A DNA stretch of 14,308 nucleotides from CAYFMH01 sp964344775 (GTDB taxonomy: Bacteria > Patescibacteriota > Gracilibacteria > UBA4473), in NCBI GenBank assembly GCA_964344775.1, contig CAYFOO010000035.1:1-14308 (forward strand), given 5' to 3'. Both the position numbers and the translations under genes were made by a program. Under the pieces are notes generated by a model that made no database searches, was not told the origin of the DNA, and worked only from the letters and a program-made list of their open reading frames with translations. Below, piece after piece: positions 1 through 6,722 of the stretch; position 1 is the stretch's first letter; the number at the start of each line of letters is the position of its first letter.

Positions 1-1
1 C

Positions 2-508
2 ATTATCTTCGTATCCTCCTTGCTTATCAATTCTTTGCTATTTCGTAATTCGGGTTCAATACAATTGACATTAAAAGGGTTCAATGAATGGCTGTTTCCT
101 TTTGGTGCAGAAGATTCCAAGAGGATTTTTCTTTCTTATGCAATAGAAGACAAGTTTTTAGCAGGACAAATTAAAAAGAGGCTTGAAGATGGTGGATTAA
201 GCGTTTTTTTGGCTCATGAAGACATAGAAGTAACTGCTGAATTTCGTGATAGAATCATTTCAGAGTTGTGCACCTGTGGCATTTTTATTGCTCTTAGAAC
301 AAGTAAATATCGAAAACCATACACTGAACAAGAATGTGGCTTTGCTCTTGCTCTTCAAAAACGAATTCTTTCTATCTGTGTGGGTACGAGTACTAGCAAA
401 ATGGGCTTTTGTGGAGTATACCAAGGTCGTAAATTTGATAAAAAAAATGATAAAGAATTGAGTAAAGAAATAGCTTCATATTGTCTAAAGCAACTACCAA
501 GATTCTAA
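2..508 (+). CDS. TIR-domain protein, 5' end outside window (partial)
   Basis: The C-terminal part of a protein ending in a TIR domain, probably an NAD+-cleaving effector. The frame is open from base 2 with no ATG before the domain; the first usable start is a TTG at 20, so the true start probably lies outside the window. Counting from that TTG, the TIR domain spans about residues 33-162. It opens with 'KRIFLSYAIEDKFLAGQI' (first strand and loop) and continues with 'GLSVFLAHEDI' (second strand). 'YTEQECGFALAL' carries the likely catalytic Glu at about residue 105. Before the domain, 'IQLTLKGFNEW' resembles the last strand of a winged-helix domain, so the whole protein is probably winged helix plus TIR. 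Bacterial TIR proteins often act in abortive anti-phage defence; that role here is inferred from family and context. It converges on the minus-strand operon that ends at 786. Confidence 0.75.
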   Translation: MIFVSSLLINSLLFRNSGSIQLTLKGFNEWLFPFGAEDSKRIFLSYAIEDKFLAGQIKKRLEDGGLSVFLAHEDIEVTAEFRDRIISELCTCGIFIALRTSKYRKPYTEQECGFALALQKRILSICVGTSTSKMGFCGVYQGRKFDKKNDKELSKEIASYCLKQLPRF

Positions 509-517
509 AAAATCACT

Positions 518-690
518 TAGTGCCCCTTTGCCATAGGTATATGACTCTATCACACCGCTTTTTTACCAATCCAATCCACCAAAGCACAAAGAAAAAGTGG
601 GTCTAGTACCCGACGGTTTCTTCTGTACGTGGATCACTATAGCGCATAGTGTTCGTGATGGCTGGACACATTGGTCTAGTACCCTTTGCC
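518..690. repeat. Short degenerate repeats in gap between converging genes
   Basis: The 277-base gap between the TIR gene and the minus-strand operon has no credible ORF. It holds a perfect 12-bp direct repeat, GGTCTAGTACCC, at 600-611 and 673-684. A related copy, TAGTGCCCCTTTGCC at 518-532, matches TAGTACCCTTTGCC at 677-690. A 6-bp hairpin, CACTAT/ATAGTG with a 5-nt loop, lies between them at 635-651. I do not recognise the element; it could be a decayed mobile-element end or a scar. Confidence 0.45.
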
Positions 691-708
691 TTGCTTATCT
701 CCACTATA

Positions 709-757
709 CTCATTTTTATAAATGAGACAAATGAGACACTATAAAAAAGGAGTGTCT
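709..757. terminator. Two adjacent hairpins, possible bidirectional terminator
   Basis: The first hairpin is a perfect 7-bp stem, CTCATTT (709-715) with AAATGAG (720-726), around a 4-nt loop. The second pairs AGACACT (734-740) with AGTGTCT (751-757) around an A-rich 10-nt loop. A tandem 9-bp repeat, AATGAGACA, occupies 721-738 and links the two. They lie between genes that converge (stops at 508 and 786), which suits a terminator role. Neither has a textbook U-tract after it, so the call is tentative. Confidence 0.35.
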
Positions 758-785
758 TAAAAGTATTTTTGAGTAAATATCTTGT

Positions 786-1457
786 TCATAAAGCATTTTT
801 ATCAGATTTTACTACTCGTAAATAATCCATAATCCGATACCCTTTCAGGTGTTTCTGTGGATCTACAAATCTGTACCATGGTTCAGTATGAATTCTTGTT
901 TTTCCATCTACTTCTTCTGTTACACAGTGTGACTCCGTGAGTTTTTTAGGCGGTAAAAAATCTTTGTTATCTTTAACCAAGAATAATTCCACATGAATTC
1001 GACCTTCATTATCTGTGATACTACGAGCTTTCAAAATTCCTTCTCTAACCCATTTCCTGAGAGTAGAACTTTTTATATTAAATCGCATTTCCATATCCAA
1101 AGTAGAATACCAACCGTCCTCACGCTTTGCTAAAGACGGAGGAATTTCTTTTCTATCAATACCCCTTTGACAAGTTAGACACTTGATCCCATATTTATCG
1201 TACCATGCCTCATCTTTCCTAGTACTGTATCCACAAATAAAACAAGTATATCCAACACCATCCAGGAGAAATCCTTTTGGAGATTCTTCTAGTTTTTTCT
1301 TTCTAAAATAATCTTCTTTGGCTTGATCATAAGCAAGTTCCATAAACCCCATTAAATTACGTGCAGACTCTGCCGCTTCTTCGTAGGAAATTTCTTTCCC
1401 ATACTCTTTCTTGTAAATTTCTTGGAATTCTTTAATGGCCTCTTCGGGAAGTTTCAT
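786..1457 (-). CDS. Zinc-ribbon/helix-turn-helix protein of CPR type
   Basis: A 223-aa protein, probably DNA-binding. Residues 1-55 are helical and begin 'MKLPEEAIKEFQEIYKKE', a pattern I associate with Patescibacteria proteins. A zinc ribbon follows with C72-x2-C75 and C93-x2-C96. Residues about 116-147 ('WYSTLDMEMRFNIKSSTLRK' and onward) look like a MerR-type helix-turn-helix. The frame stays open upstream to 1559, but that would overlap the NADAR gene by about 73 bases. The ATG at 1457 leaves a 29-base gap and begins exactly at the conserved N-terminus, so I chose it. No Shine-Dalgarno is visible. As the last gene of the operon it could regulate it, which is an inference from position. Confidence 0.7.
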   Translation of the reverse strand: MKLPEEAIKEFQEIYKKEYGKEISYEEAAESARNLMGFMELAYDQAKEDYFRKKKLEESPKGFLLDGVGYTCFICGYSTRKDEAWYDKYGIKCLTCQRGIDRKEIPPSLAKREDGWYSTLDMEMRFNIKSSTLRKWVREGILKARSITDNEGRIHVELFLVKDNKDFLPPKKLTESHCVTEEVDGKTRIHTEPWYRFVDPQKHLKGYRIMDYLRVVKSDKNAL

Positions 1458-1486
1458 GAGATAAAAGGATATGAAATTGAAAAAGT

Positions 1487-2053
1487 TTAAGCCTGTTCTT
1501 GTATAAATTGCTCTCTCAAAATCGTTAAAATTTTTCCTAATAAATTTTGTCCCCTCCATTGTTCTGGAGTCACTTTTCTAGCCTGAGTTTCTGACATACC
1601 AATTCCCCAGATATCGTCTCTTGGATTAGCTTCTACGATCAGAGTTCCAGCAGTAGCTAACAGTTGTTCCAAAAGTTCTGGGTTTTGAGAAAACTTGGCA
1701 TAATTTGCCTCTAAAACAATCCGCATACACTCTCTATCCCATGTGGCTTGGTCAAAAGGTGTAACCGCTCTTCCCAGTTTTTTTTGCTCTCTAGGATTAT
1801 CTTCTTTCAAAATCTCCTCTGCCGTTTGCATATCACCAAAAAGGAGTGCTTTCTGGTACATCATGTATTGTTCTGCACAATTGTAGACAACTCCATCTTT
1901 TCCATAGAATTCAGCTTTGTAATGCTGAGACAAAGGAGATATTTCAGAAACAAAAAAAGTATGTTCTGAAAAATTTAAGTGCTCCATTGCTTCCTTCAGA
2001 TTAGGAAAATCAGAAGGTAGAGTTTGAGGGGAATCAGGGATATCTTCTCTCAT
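1487..2053 (-). CDS. NADAR-domain (YbiA/DUF1768-like) N-glycosidase
   Basis: A 188-aa protein of the NADAR family, whose members hydrolyse N-glycosidic bonds of ribose-linked nucleotides. Known activities are breakdown of riboflavin-pathway intermediates (E. coli YbiA) and removal of ADP-ribose from guanine in nucleic acid. Visible family features are 'SEISPLSQHYKAEF' (36-49), 'YNCAEQYMMYQKA' (57-69), 'YAKFSQNPELLEQLLAT' (118-134), 'DDIWGIG' (146-152) and 'GQNLLGKIL' (168-176). The length is typical. Its ATG overlaps the stop of the preceding gene by 4 bases (ATGA), which indicates translational coupling. Lying downstream of a protein with an ART-like C-terminus, it is more likely to reverse ADP-ribosylation than to act in riboflavin metabolism; that substrate is inferred. 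Confidence 0.85.
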   Translation of the reverse strand: MREDIPDSPQTLPSDFPNLKEAMEHLNFSEHTFFVSEISPLSQHYKAEFYGKDGVVYNCAEQYMMYQKALLFGDMQTAEEILKEDNPREQKKLGRAVTPFDQATWDRECMRIVLEANYAKFSQNPELLEQLLATAGTLIVEANPRDDIWGIGMSETQARKVTPEQWRGQNLLGKILTILREQFIQEQA

Positions 2054-2457
2054 GGATTTACTTCATCAGACAATCCTTTCAGGCTACCTTTAGTTTTTTT
2101 TTTGTTAAGCTTCCCAGCTAGTTGTTTTGCAAACTCAGGCAGATCTTCACGAGAAATAGGCTTTTCTGGAATATCTTCTTTCTCAAGGAAAGTTGTGCTC
2201 CCCTTAGCTGCTATAAGAATCATTGCTTCATCTTCTTCATCTTGATTGTCTGGCATAGCGACCATAGTAGGGGTTTCCCAATTATCTTTATAATATGAAA
2301 ACCTAGCAATAACTCCTGTTTTCACATCTTTCACGATAAATGCAGTGACATCGTTTTCCAGACCTCCTGCATAAGCAATAGGAATCACCTGGTCATACTT
2401 AGGAACTTCAACAGATTCTGATAGACTATCATGCGAAGATGGTGTTTCTGTAGGCAT
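2050..2457 (-). CDS. Small acidic protein of unknown function, possible immunity partner
   Basis: A 135-aa soluble protein that I do not recognise. It has a Ser/Thr-rich start (1-20), a strand-rich core (about 22-90, including 'VIPIAYAGGLENDVTAFIV' and 'MILIAAKG'), an acidic stretch 'DNQDEEDEAM' (70-79) and a Lys-rich tail (118-128). There is no signal peptide or membrane segment. It starts one base after the stop of the ART-like gene and overlaps the NADAR gene by 4 bases, so all three are surely co-transcribed. Small acidic proteins directly behind a toxin gene are often immunity proteins, but no homology supports that here. No Shine-Dalgarno precedes the ATG, so coupling to the upstream gene is likely. 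Confidence 0.75.
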   Translation of the reverse strand: MPTETPSSHDSLSESVEVPKYDQVIPIAYAGGLENDVTAFIVKDVKTGVIARFSYYKDNWETPTMVAMPDNQDEEDEAMILIAAKGSTTFLEKEDIPEKPISREDLPEFAKQLAGKLNKKKTKGSLKGLSDEVNP

Positions 2458-2458
2458 G

Positions 2459-4111
2459 TTATTTATAGGTTATAAATCTACGATATTCAGGATATTTCTC
2501 TAGTGTCTTTTCTACTTTAGGACGAGCTGATTCAGGTACGATAATTTCTTTGATTTCATGCCCTAGTCTCATTGGTCCAAGCACTTGTGTTTCTGTGTAG
2601 ACATTAGATGGATCAGGATACCTCTCTTTGAGAGCTTTAAATATTTGAACATCCTTATCTTTATATGTTTCAAACTTTTTTTCAAGCAACCTGCGTTCTG
2701 CACTCAGTATAGCACGAGAACGTAAAGCTCCTTCTATGTTTAGTTGCCCTGAAGAAGGATTATTTCTTCCCACTCCGGCATTAAAGCTGTCTAAGTGCGT
2801 AAATGAAAGTCTATCTTGTAAGGCTGTTGGATCAAGAACCATTTCAAAGTCTCCCCACTTATCTGTGCCGCCGTCAAATCCGGCGTATTTAGGGTTTAAA
2901 CCTTCCACTTTCATATCTGTTTCTATTCTCGCTCGTTTTAGTCTTTCATTAAACTTTCCTGCCATAACCCAACCTGGATCATCTAATTCATATTTAGTTT
3001 TAATGCCTCCGCTCCCAAAAATATCATCAAGTTTATCTTCTTCGAAATTATTCGTGAGTCGAACTTCTCCTCTTTCAAACCGCTCAAGCAGCTGCCTATG
3101 TTCTTGTTCTAGAACTTCTTTGAACTCTGCCTCTGTAAACCAACCTCGATCAACTCCGTCTCGTATAGTTTCTTCTTCGATTCTTCGGATATTTCCAGGA
3201 GAAACTTCGTCCAAATGATTTCTCAAGGCTTCTGTCCTTCTCGCAAAATCCGGAGAATCAAATGGCACTAAATCTTCTGCTTTTTTCATTAGATCTTCTA
3301 ATTTTGACAATTTCCCAAGCCCCTTACTTCCGCCAAGTGCATCTACGGATAACACCACGGCTGTTGCGATTTTCCCCTCTACTTCTGAATTTTCCCAAGA
3401 AGCTTTGGTATCTTCCCACCAATTGCTGAAAAAATCACTTGTTCCTTTTTTTACGCCCTCCCAAGTGATACTTGTTGTCCAATCCCACGCTTTCCCCAAC
3501 GCTTCTCCAGTATTATTCCATAAGCTCTTGGCTCCATCAGCGACACCTCCTAGAATACCCCCTCCAAAACGTACTAACTCTTCTCCGGCATATAAGGCTT
3601 TTCCGGTAATAGCCGAAAGTGTATTCCATACTCCTTTTCCTCCTGTTTCTAACCAGTTGTCATCGGGGGTTCTTGGCAAGGTTCTTCCAGCATTCACTTC
3701 CGGTAAATCACTAATGACATGGCTCCCTATAAAACTTTCGTTAAGTTCTTGTGTCTGACGTTCAACTCTTGTCCTCTGTTCTCGCTGTTCTACAGCCTCA
3801 GTCATTTCTGTAGAACTCATTACTTCAATTCCAGAGGTAGTGCTTCCATAAGCTGCATCTAGTTCTTCATCAAACCCTTCCTCAAATTCTGCTCTTTCTC
3901 GTGCAGTAGCAGCATCATTCTCAGTTCGCTCTTGTAGTCTTTCTGATTGTTCAGCTTCTAGTTCTGCATGTCTTTCTGCCGAAAGTGGTTCAGGAGGAGG
4001 ACTATCAATATTTTCCCCCTGTGTTTCAGCACTTCTTGGTTGGAAAACCTCATTGAAGATGAAACGGACAGATGGAAACTCTTTTTTGAAATCAAACAAA
4101 AATTTGGGCAT
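2459..4111 (-). CDS. Large protein with ART/DUF3626-like C-terminus, candidate toxin
   Basis: A 550-aa protein. Residues 30-125 are Glu/Arg/Gln-rich and probably coiled or disordered. Residues 155-262 are Gly/Trp-rich amphipathic helices ('GGGILGGVADGAKSLWNN', 'SNWWEDTKASW') ending in a hydrophobic stretch near 248-260, as in toxin delivery or pore-like regions. Residues about 345-550 form a separate domain with 'RLTNNFEEDKLDDIF' (351-365), 'YAGFDGG' (409-415), 'WGDFEMVLDP' (419-428), 'SFTHLDSFNAG' (436-446) and 'VYTETQVLG' (504-512). From memory this order resembles DUF3626 and ADP-ribosyltransferase toxins, with E507 as candidate catalytic Glu. The frame opens at a TTG (4153), and another ATG lies at 4126, but the promoter -10 covers 4125-4130, so I place the start at the ATG at 4111. 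The NADAR gene downstream favours the ART reading. No signal peptide is clear. Confidence 0.6.
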   Translation of the reverse strand: MPKFLFDFKKEFPSVRFIFNEVFQPRSAETQGENIDSPPPEPLSAERHAELEAEQSERLQERTENDAATARERAEFEEGFDEELDAAYGSTTSGIEVMSSTEMTEAVEQREQRTRVERQTQELNESFIGSHVISDLPEVNAGRTLPRTPDDNWLETGGKGVWNTLSAITGKALYAGEELVRFGGGILGGVADGAKSLWNNTGEALGKAWDWTTSITWEGVKKGTSDFFSNWWEDTKASWENSEVEGKIATAVVLSVDALGGSKGLGKLSKLEDLMKKAEDLVPFDSPDFARRTEALRNHLDEVSPGNIRRIEEETIRDGVDRGWFTEAEFKEVLEQEHRQLLERFERGEVRLTNNFEEDKLDDIFGSGGIKTKYELDDPGWVMAGKFNERLKRARIETDMKVEGLNPKYAGFDGGTDKWGDFEMVLDPTALQDRLSFTHLDSFNAGVGRNNPSSGQLNIEGALRSRAILSAERRLLEKKFETYKDKDVQIFKALKERYPDPSNVYTETQVLGPMRLGHEIKEIIVPESARPKVEKTLEKYPEYRRFITYK

Positions 4112-4124
4112 AAGATATCTAATC

Positions 4125-4153
4125 ATTATACCAGAAAAAGGCTTAAATAACAA
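4125..4153 (-). promoter_or_regulatory. Strong extended -10 promoter of the ART-like/NADAR operon
   Basis: On the minus strand, TTGTTA (4153-4148), a 17-base spacer and a perfect TATAAT (4130-4125) preceded by TGG give an extended -10 promoter. Transcription should begin near 4118, only about 7 bases before the ATG at 4111, so the mRNA would be nearly leaderless. This also rules out the ATG at 4126 as a start for this transcript. Confidence 0.65.
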
Positions 4154-4193
4154 TCAAAATACGAACCAGATTAAAAAAAGAACCCAAAAAGAT

Positions 4194-4252
4194 TTGACTA
4201 TTTTTTAAATCTATTGAATTGCTTGACTTTTTTAATTCAAACTATCTAAAAT
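4194..4252 (+). promoter_or_regulatory. Promoter of the methyltransferase-terminase cassette, duplicated -35
   Basis: TTGACT (4223-4228), an 18-base spacer and TAAAAT (4247-4252) predict a start near 4259, about 27 bases before the first gene. A second TTGACT followed by a similar T/A-rich stretch lies at 4194-4199, 29 bases upstream. The pair may be a duplicated promoter part or an operator. The leader is AT-rich with no Shine-Dalgarno. This promoter diverges from the operon promoter at 4125-4153. Confidence 0.5.
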
Positions 4253-4285
4253 TAGGAATAATCTATTTCTTAATTTTTTTTATGT

Positions 4286-5560
4286 ATGAGAGAACTCTCA
4301 ATTCAGCAGGTTGAAGTAAACATCCTCAACCCTGCTCCCTACAACCCCAGAAAATGGAGCAAAGATTCCATTACCCAGCTCACCGAAAGCATTCGTCGAT
4401 TTGGGATTGTAGATCCAATTATCGTAAATGGAAGCAAGCCACGAAAAAATGTGGTAATCGGAGGCCATTTTCGATTGAAAGTTGCCCAAGATCTGGGCTA
4501 TGAAAAAATTCCCGTCGTGTATGTAAATATCCCGGAAAAGGAAAAAGAGAAGGAACTCAACCTTCGGCTCAACCGAAATACCGGAGAGTGGGATCTAGAC
4601 CTGCTCAAAGAATTCGATCTCGATTTGTTGCTTGATGTTGGATTCGATGATTCTGATCTTTCTTCTATTTGGGATGAAGCTCTTGGAATAGAAGATGATG
4701 AATTCGAAACGAGAAAAGAACTAGAAAAAATCACCGATCCAAAAACCAAAGACGGAGACTTATTTCAGCTGGGATCGCATCGTCTCATCTGTGGTGATTC
4801 CACCGATCCAGAAGTAATTAAAACACTTTTGGGAAAAACCAAAGTGGATGTCATTTATTCTGATCCGCCTTTTAACCTGAATTATGACTATCAAAAAGGA
4901 TTAGGCAAAGAACAGAAGTACCTCTGTGAACCAGTAAATGACAACAAATCAGAAAAAGAATACCGTACTTTTTTAGAACGCACACTCCTAAACGGTTTAG
5001 TGCATTGCAAAAAAGACGCTCATGTTTTTTATTTCTGTGATCAGAAATTCATTGGGTTGCTTCAAGACTTGTACCAAAAAAACGGCATCAAAAACCAACG
5101 AGTTTGTTTGTGGATCAAAAATAATTCTAACCCAACGCCGCAGATAGCCTTTAATAAATGTTATGAACCTTGCGTGTACGGAACTATTGGAAGTCCTTAT
5201 CTTTCTGATAAAGCTTCAAAATTCACAGAAATTCTCAACCCGGAGGTAGAAAATGGAAACCGGAGTATCGATGATATTTTAGACCTCCTTGATATCTGGC
5301 TCATCAAACGGCTACCCACCTCCGATTATCTACACCCGACAGAAAAACCGGTCACACTTCACGAAAAACCACTCAAAAGATGTACCAAACCGGGTGATTG
5401 TGTCTTGGACCTTTTTGGAGGGAGTGGCTCCACTCTTGTCGCTTGTGAACAACTCGGGAGAAAATCCTTTCTCATCGAACAAGATCCTCGTTTTTGTGAT
5501 GTCATCATTAAACGTTTCGAAAATCTTAACCCTCAAAATCATGTCAAAAAATGTAATTAA
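4286..5560 (+). CDS. ParB-domain DNA methyltransferase (N4/N6 type)
   Basis: A 424-aa fusion. Residues 1-100 are a ParB/sulfiredoxin-like domain with 'NPRKW' (20-24) and 'GGHFRLK' (59-65). Residues about 155-415 are an N4-cytosine/N6-adenine methyltransferase of the beta order, with catalytic DPPF at 193-196 and the AdoMet-binding 'VLDLFGGSGST' at about 373-383. The link segment contains 'GDLFQLGSHRLICGDST', typical of the family. ParB-methyltransferase fusions are common just ahead of terminase genes in phages and prophages, where they modify phage DNA. The target sequence cannot be read from the protein. An ATG at 4282 is in another frame; the ATG at 4286 gives the expected N-terminus. The end overlaps the next gene by 20 bases. 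Confidence 0.9.
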   Translation: MRELSIQQVEVNILNPAPYNPRKWSKDSITQLTESIRRFGIVDPIIVNGSKPRKNVVIGGHFRLKVAQDLGYEKIPVVYVNIPEKEKEKELNLRLNRNTGEWDLDLLKEFDLDLLLDVGFDDSDLSSIWDEALGIEDDEFETRKELEKITDPKTKDGDLFQLGSHRLICGDSTDPEVIKTLLGKTKVDVIYSDPPFNLNYDYQKGLGKEQKYLCEPVNDNKSEKEYRTFLERTLLNGLVHCKKDAHVFYFCDQKFIGLLQDLYQKNGIKNQRVCLWIKNNSNPTPQIAFNKCYEPCVYGTIGSPYLSDKASKFTEILNPEVENGNRSIDDILDLLDIWLIKRLPTSDYLHPTEKPVTLHEKPLKRCTKPGDCVLDLFGGSGSTLVACEQLGRKSFLIEQDPRFCDVIIKRFENLNPQNHVKKCN

Positions 5561-6299
5561 ACTTGGAGATATTTTTCAGCTTGGGGAACACAAGCTCCTT
5601 TGTGCCGATGCCACGAATGAAAAACTCGTGAGATCACTCCTTGGCGATAACCAAATCAAGCTCATTCTGACGGATGTTCCCTATGGAGTTGATCTCGTGG
5701 AGAGGAAAAAAGGATTTATGAAATCCAAGACAAAACACGAAGCCATTCAAAATGATCAGCTCCAAACGGATGATCAATTCCAATCTTTTACAAAAAGATG
5801 GCTTCATCCGATTAAAAATAATTTAGCGGGAAAAAATGCTTTCTACATTTTCAATTCGGACAAAATGATGTTTCCGATGCGAGAAGCGTTGGTCGAGGAA
5901 GGATTCAAACTCTCTCAGATTTTGGTCTGGATAAAAACGGGAGCCGTTATTGGACGACTGGATTATCTCCCACAGCATGAACTCATTGCCTACGGCTGGC
6001 ACGGCCGACATGAATTTTATAAGTCACAGGATAAGTCTGTCTTAGTCAGCCCAAAAACAAAGAAAAATGATCTACACCCCACGATGAAACCGATTTCTAT
6101 TCTTCGTCGACTGATCCTCAACAGCTCTCAGCGAGAAGATATCATTTACGATCCTTTTGGCGGAAGTGGTTCTACGCTTATTGCCTGCGAACAGACCAGA
6201 CGAAAGTGTTTGATAATCGAAATAGAACTGAAGTACTGCCAGGTCATTATCGATCGGTGGGAAAAACTTACTAACCAAAAAGCTACTAAATTAACTTAA
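5541..6299 (+). CDS. Second DNA methyltransferase, no ParB domain
   Basis: A 252-aa methyltransferase related to its upstream neighbour. 'GDIFQLGEHKLLCADAT' near its start matches 'GDLFQLGSHRLICGDST' of the first enzyme, so the pair probably arose by duplication or joint capture. The catalytic motif is DVPY (45-48), with Val in place of the first Pro of DPPY, and the AdoMet-binding motif is 'DPFGGSGST' (204-212). 'HPTMKP' before motif I is also typical. The frame is open back to 5289, but that part lies inside the upstream gene and is not methyltransferase-like; the ATG at 5541 gives the natural start and a 20-base overlap. The first Pro of DPPY is known to vary, so activity is likely. Confidence 0.85.
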   Translation: MSKNVIKLGDIFQLGEHKLLCADATNEKLVRSLLGDNQIKLILTDVPYGVDLVERKKGFMKSKTKHEAIQNDQLQTDDQFQSFTKRWLHPIKNNLAGKNAFYIFNSDKMMFPMREALVEEGFKLSQILVWIKTGAVIGRLDYLPQHELIAYGWHGRHEFYKSQDKSVLVSPKTKKNDLHPTMKPISILRRLILNSSQREDIIYDPFGGSGSTLIACEQTRRKCLIIEIELKYCQVIIDRWEKLTNQKATKLT

Positions 6300-6305
6300 A
6301 AAATT

Positions 6306-6722
6306 ATGAACAAAACGATTCAAAATCGGCAACAAAATCAAAAAAAGGCGTTAATCGAACAACTTAAAAAAACGCCTATTGTGCAAGTTGCCTGTGAAAA
6401 ATTTGGTATTGGCCGAGCCACCTATTATCGATGGCGAAAAGAAGATCATGATTTTGCCAAAGAATCCTGTGCTTCAATTCAGGAAGGCGTTGAATTAATG
6501 AGTGATATGGCCGAATCCCAACTTCTTTCTGCCATAAAAGCAGGAAATCTTACGGCCATCATTTTTTGGCTGAAACACCGCCATACATCATACAAACAAA
6601 GAGTAGAAGTTACTTCTAAAGCAAATAATCAAGAACTCACAGAAGAGGAGCAAAAACTGCTCAAACAAGCCCTCAAAATGGGGGGATTAATTTCTAACAC
6701 CACTTCAAAATGCAAAAAATAA
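6306..6722 (+). CDS. Terminase small subunit (phBC6A51-like HTH)
   Basis: A 138-aa protein. A helix-turn-helix occupies residues 25-46 ('IVQVACEKFGIGRATYYRWR'), followed by 'EDHDFAKE' and 'DMAESQLLSAIKAGNLTAII' (67-86) with 'FWLKHRH'. This is the pattern of phBC6A51-type small terminase subunits, which bind phage DNA at the packaging site and recruit the large subunit. The tail (106-138) is charged and helical. It sits 6 bases after the methyltransferase and overlaps the large subunit gene by 13 bases, as expected for a terminase pair. Confidence 0.8.
   Translation: MNKTIQNRQQNQKKALIEQLKKTPIVQVACEKFGIGRATYYRWRKEDHDFAKESCASIQEGVELMSDMAESQLLSAIKAGNLTAIIFWLKHRHTSYKQRVEVTSKANNQELTEEEQKLLKQALKMGGLISNTTSKCKK

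Noticed and set aside
598..690. Repeats considered as a CRISPR array or tRNA fragment
   Set aside because: Only two perfect 12-bp copies with no regular spacers, and no cloverleaf can be drawn.
1458..1559. Upstream extension of the zinc-ribbon protein
   Set aside because: It would overlap the NADAR gene by about 73 bases, and the conserved N-terminus begins at the ATG at 1457.
2736..3218. A 160-codon plus-strand frame opposite the ART-like gene
   Set aside because: Ser/Pro-rich mirror of the antisense gene with no recognisable domain; the minus-strand frame has domain structure and operon context.
5289..5540. Upstream extension of the second methyltransferase
   Set aside because: It runs inside the first methyltransferase in another frame and the residues are not methyltransferase-like; the ATG at 5541 gives the family N-terminus.
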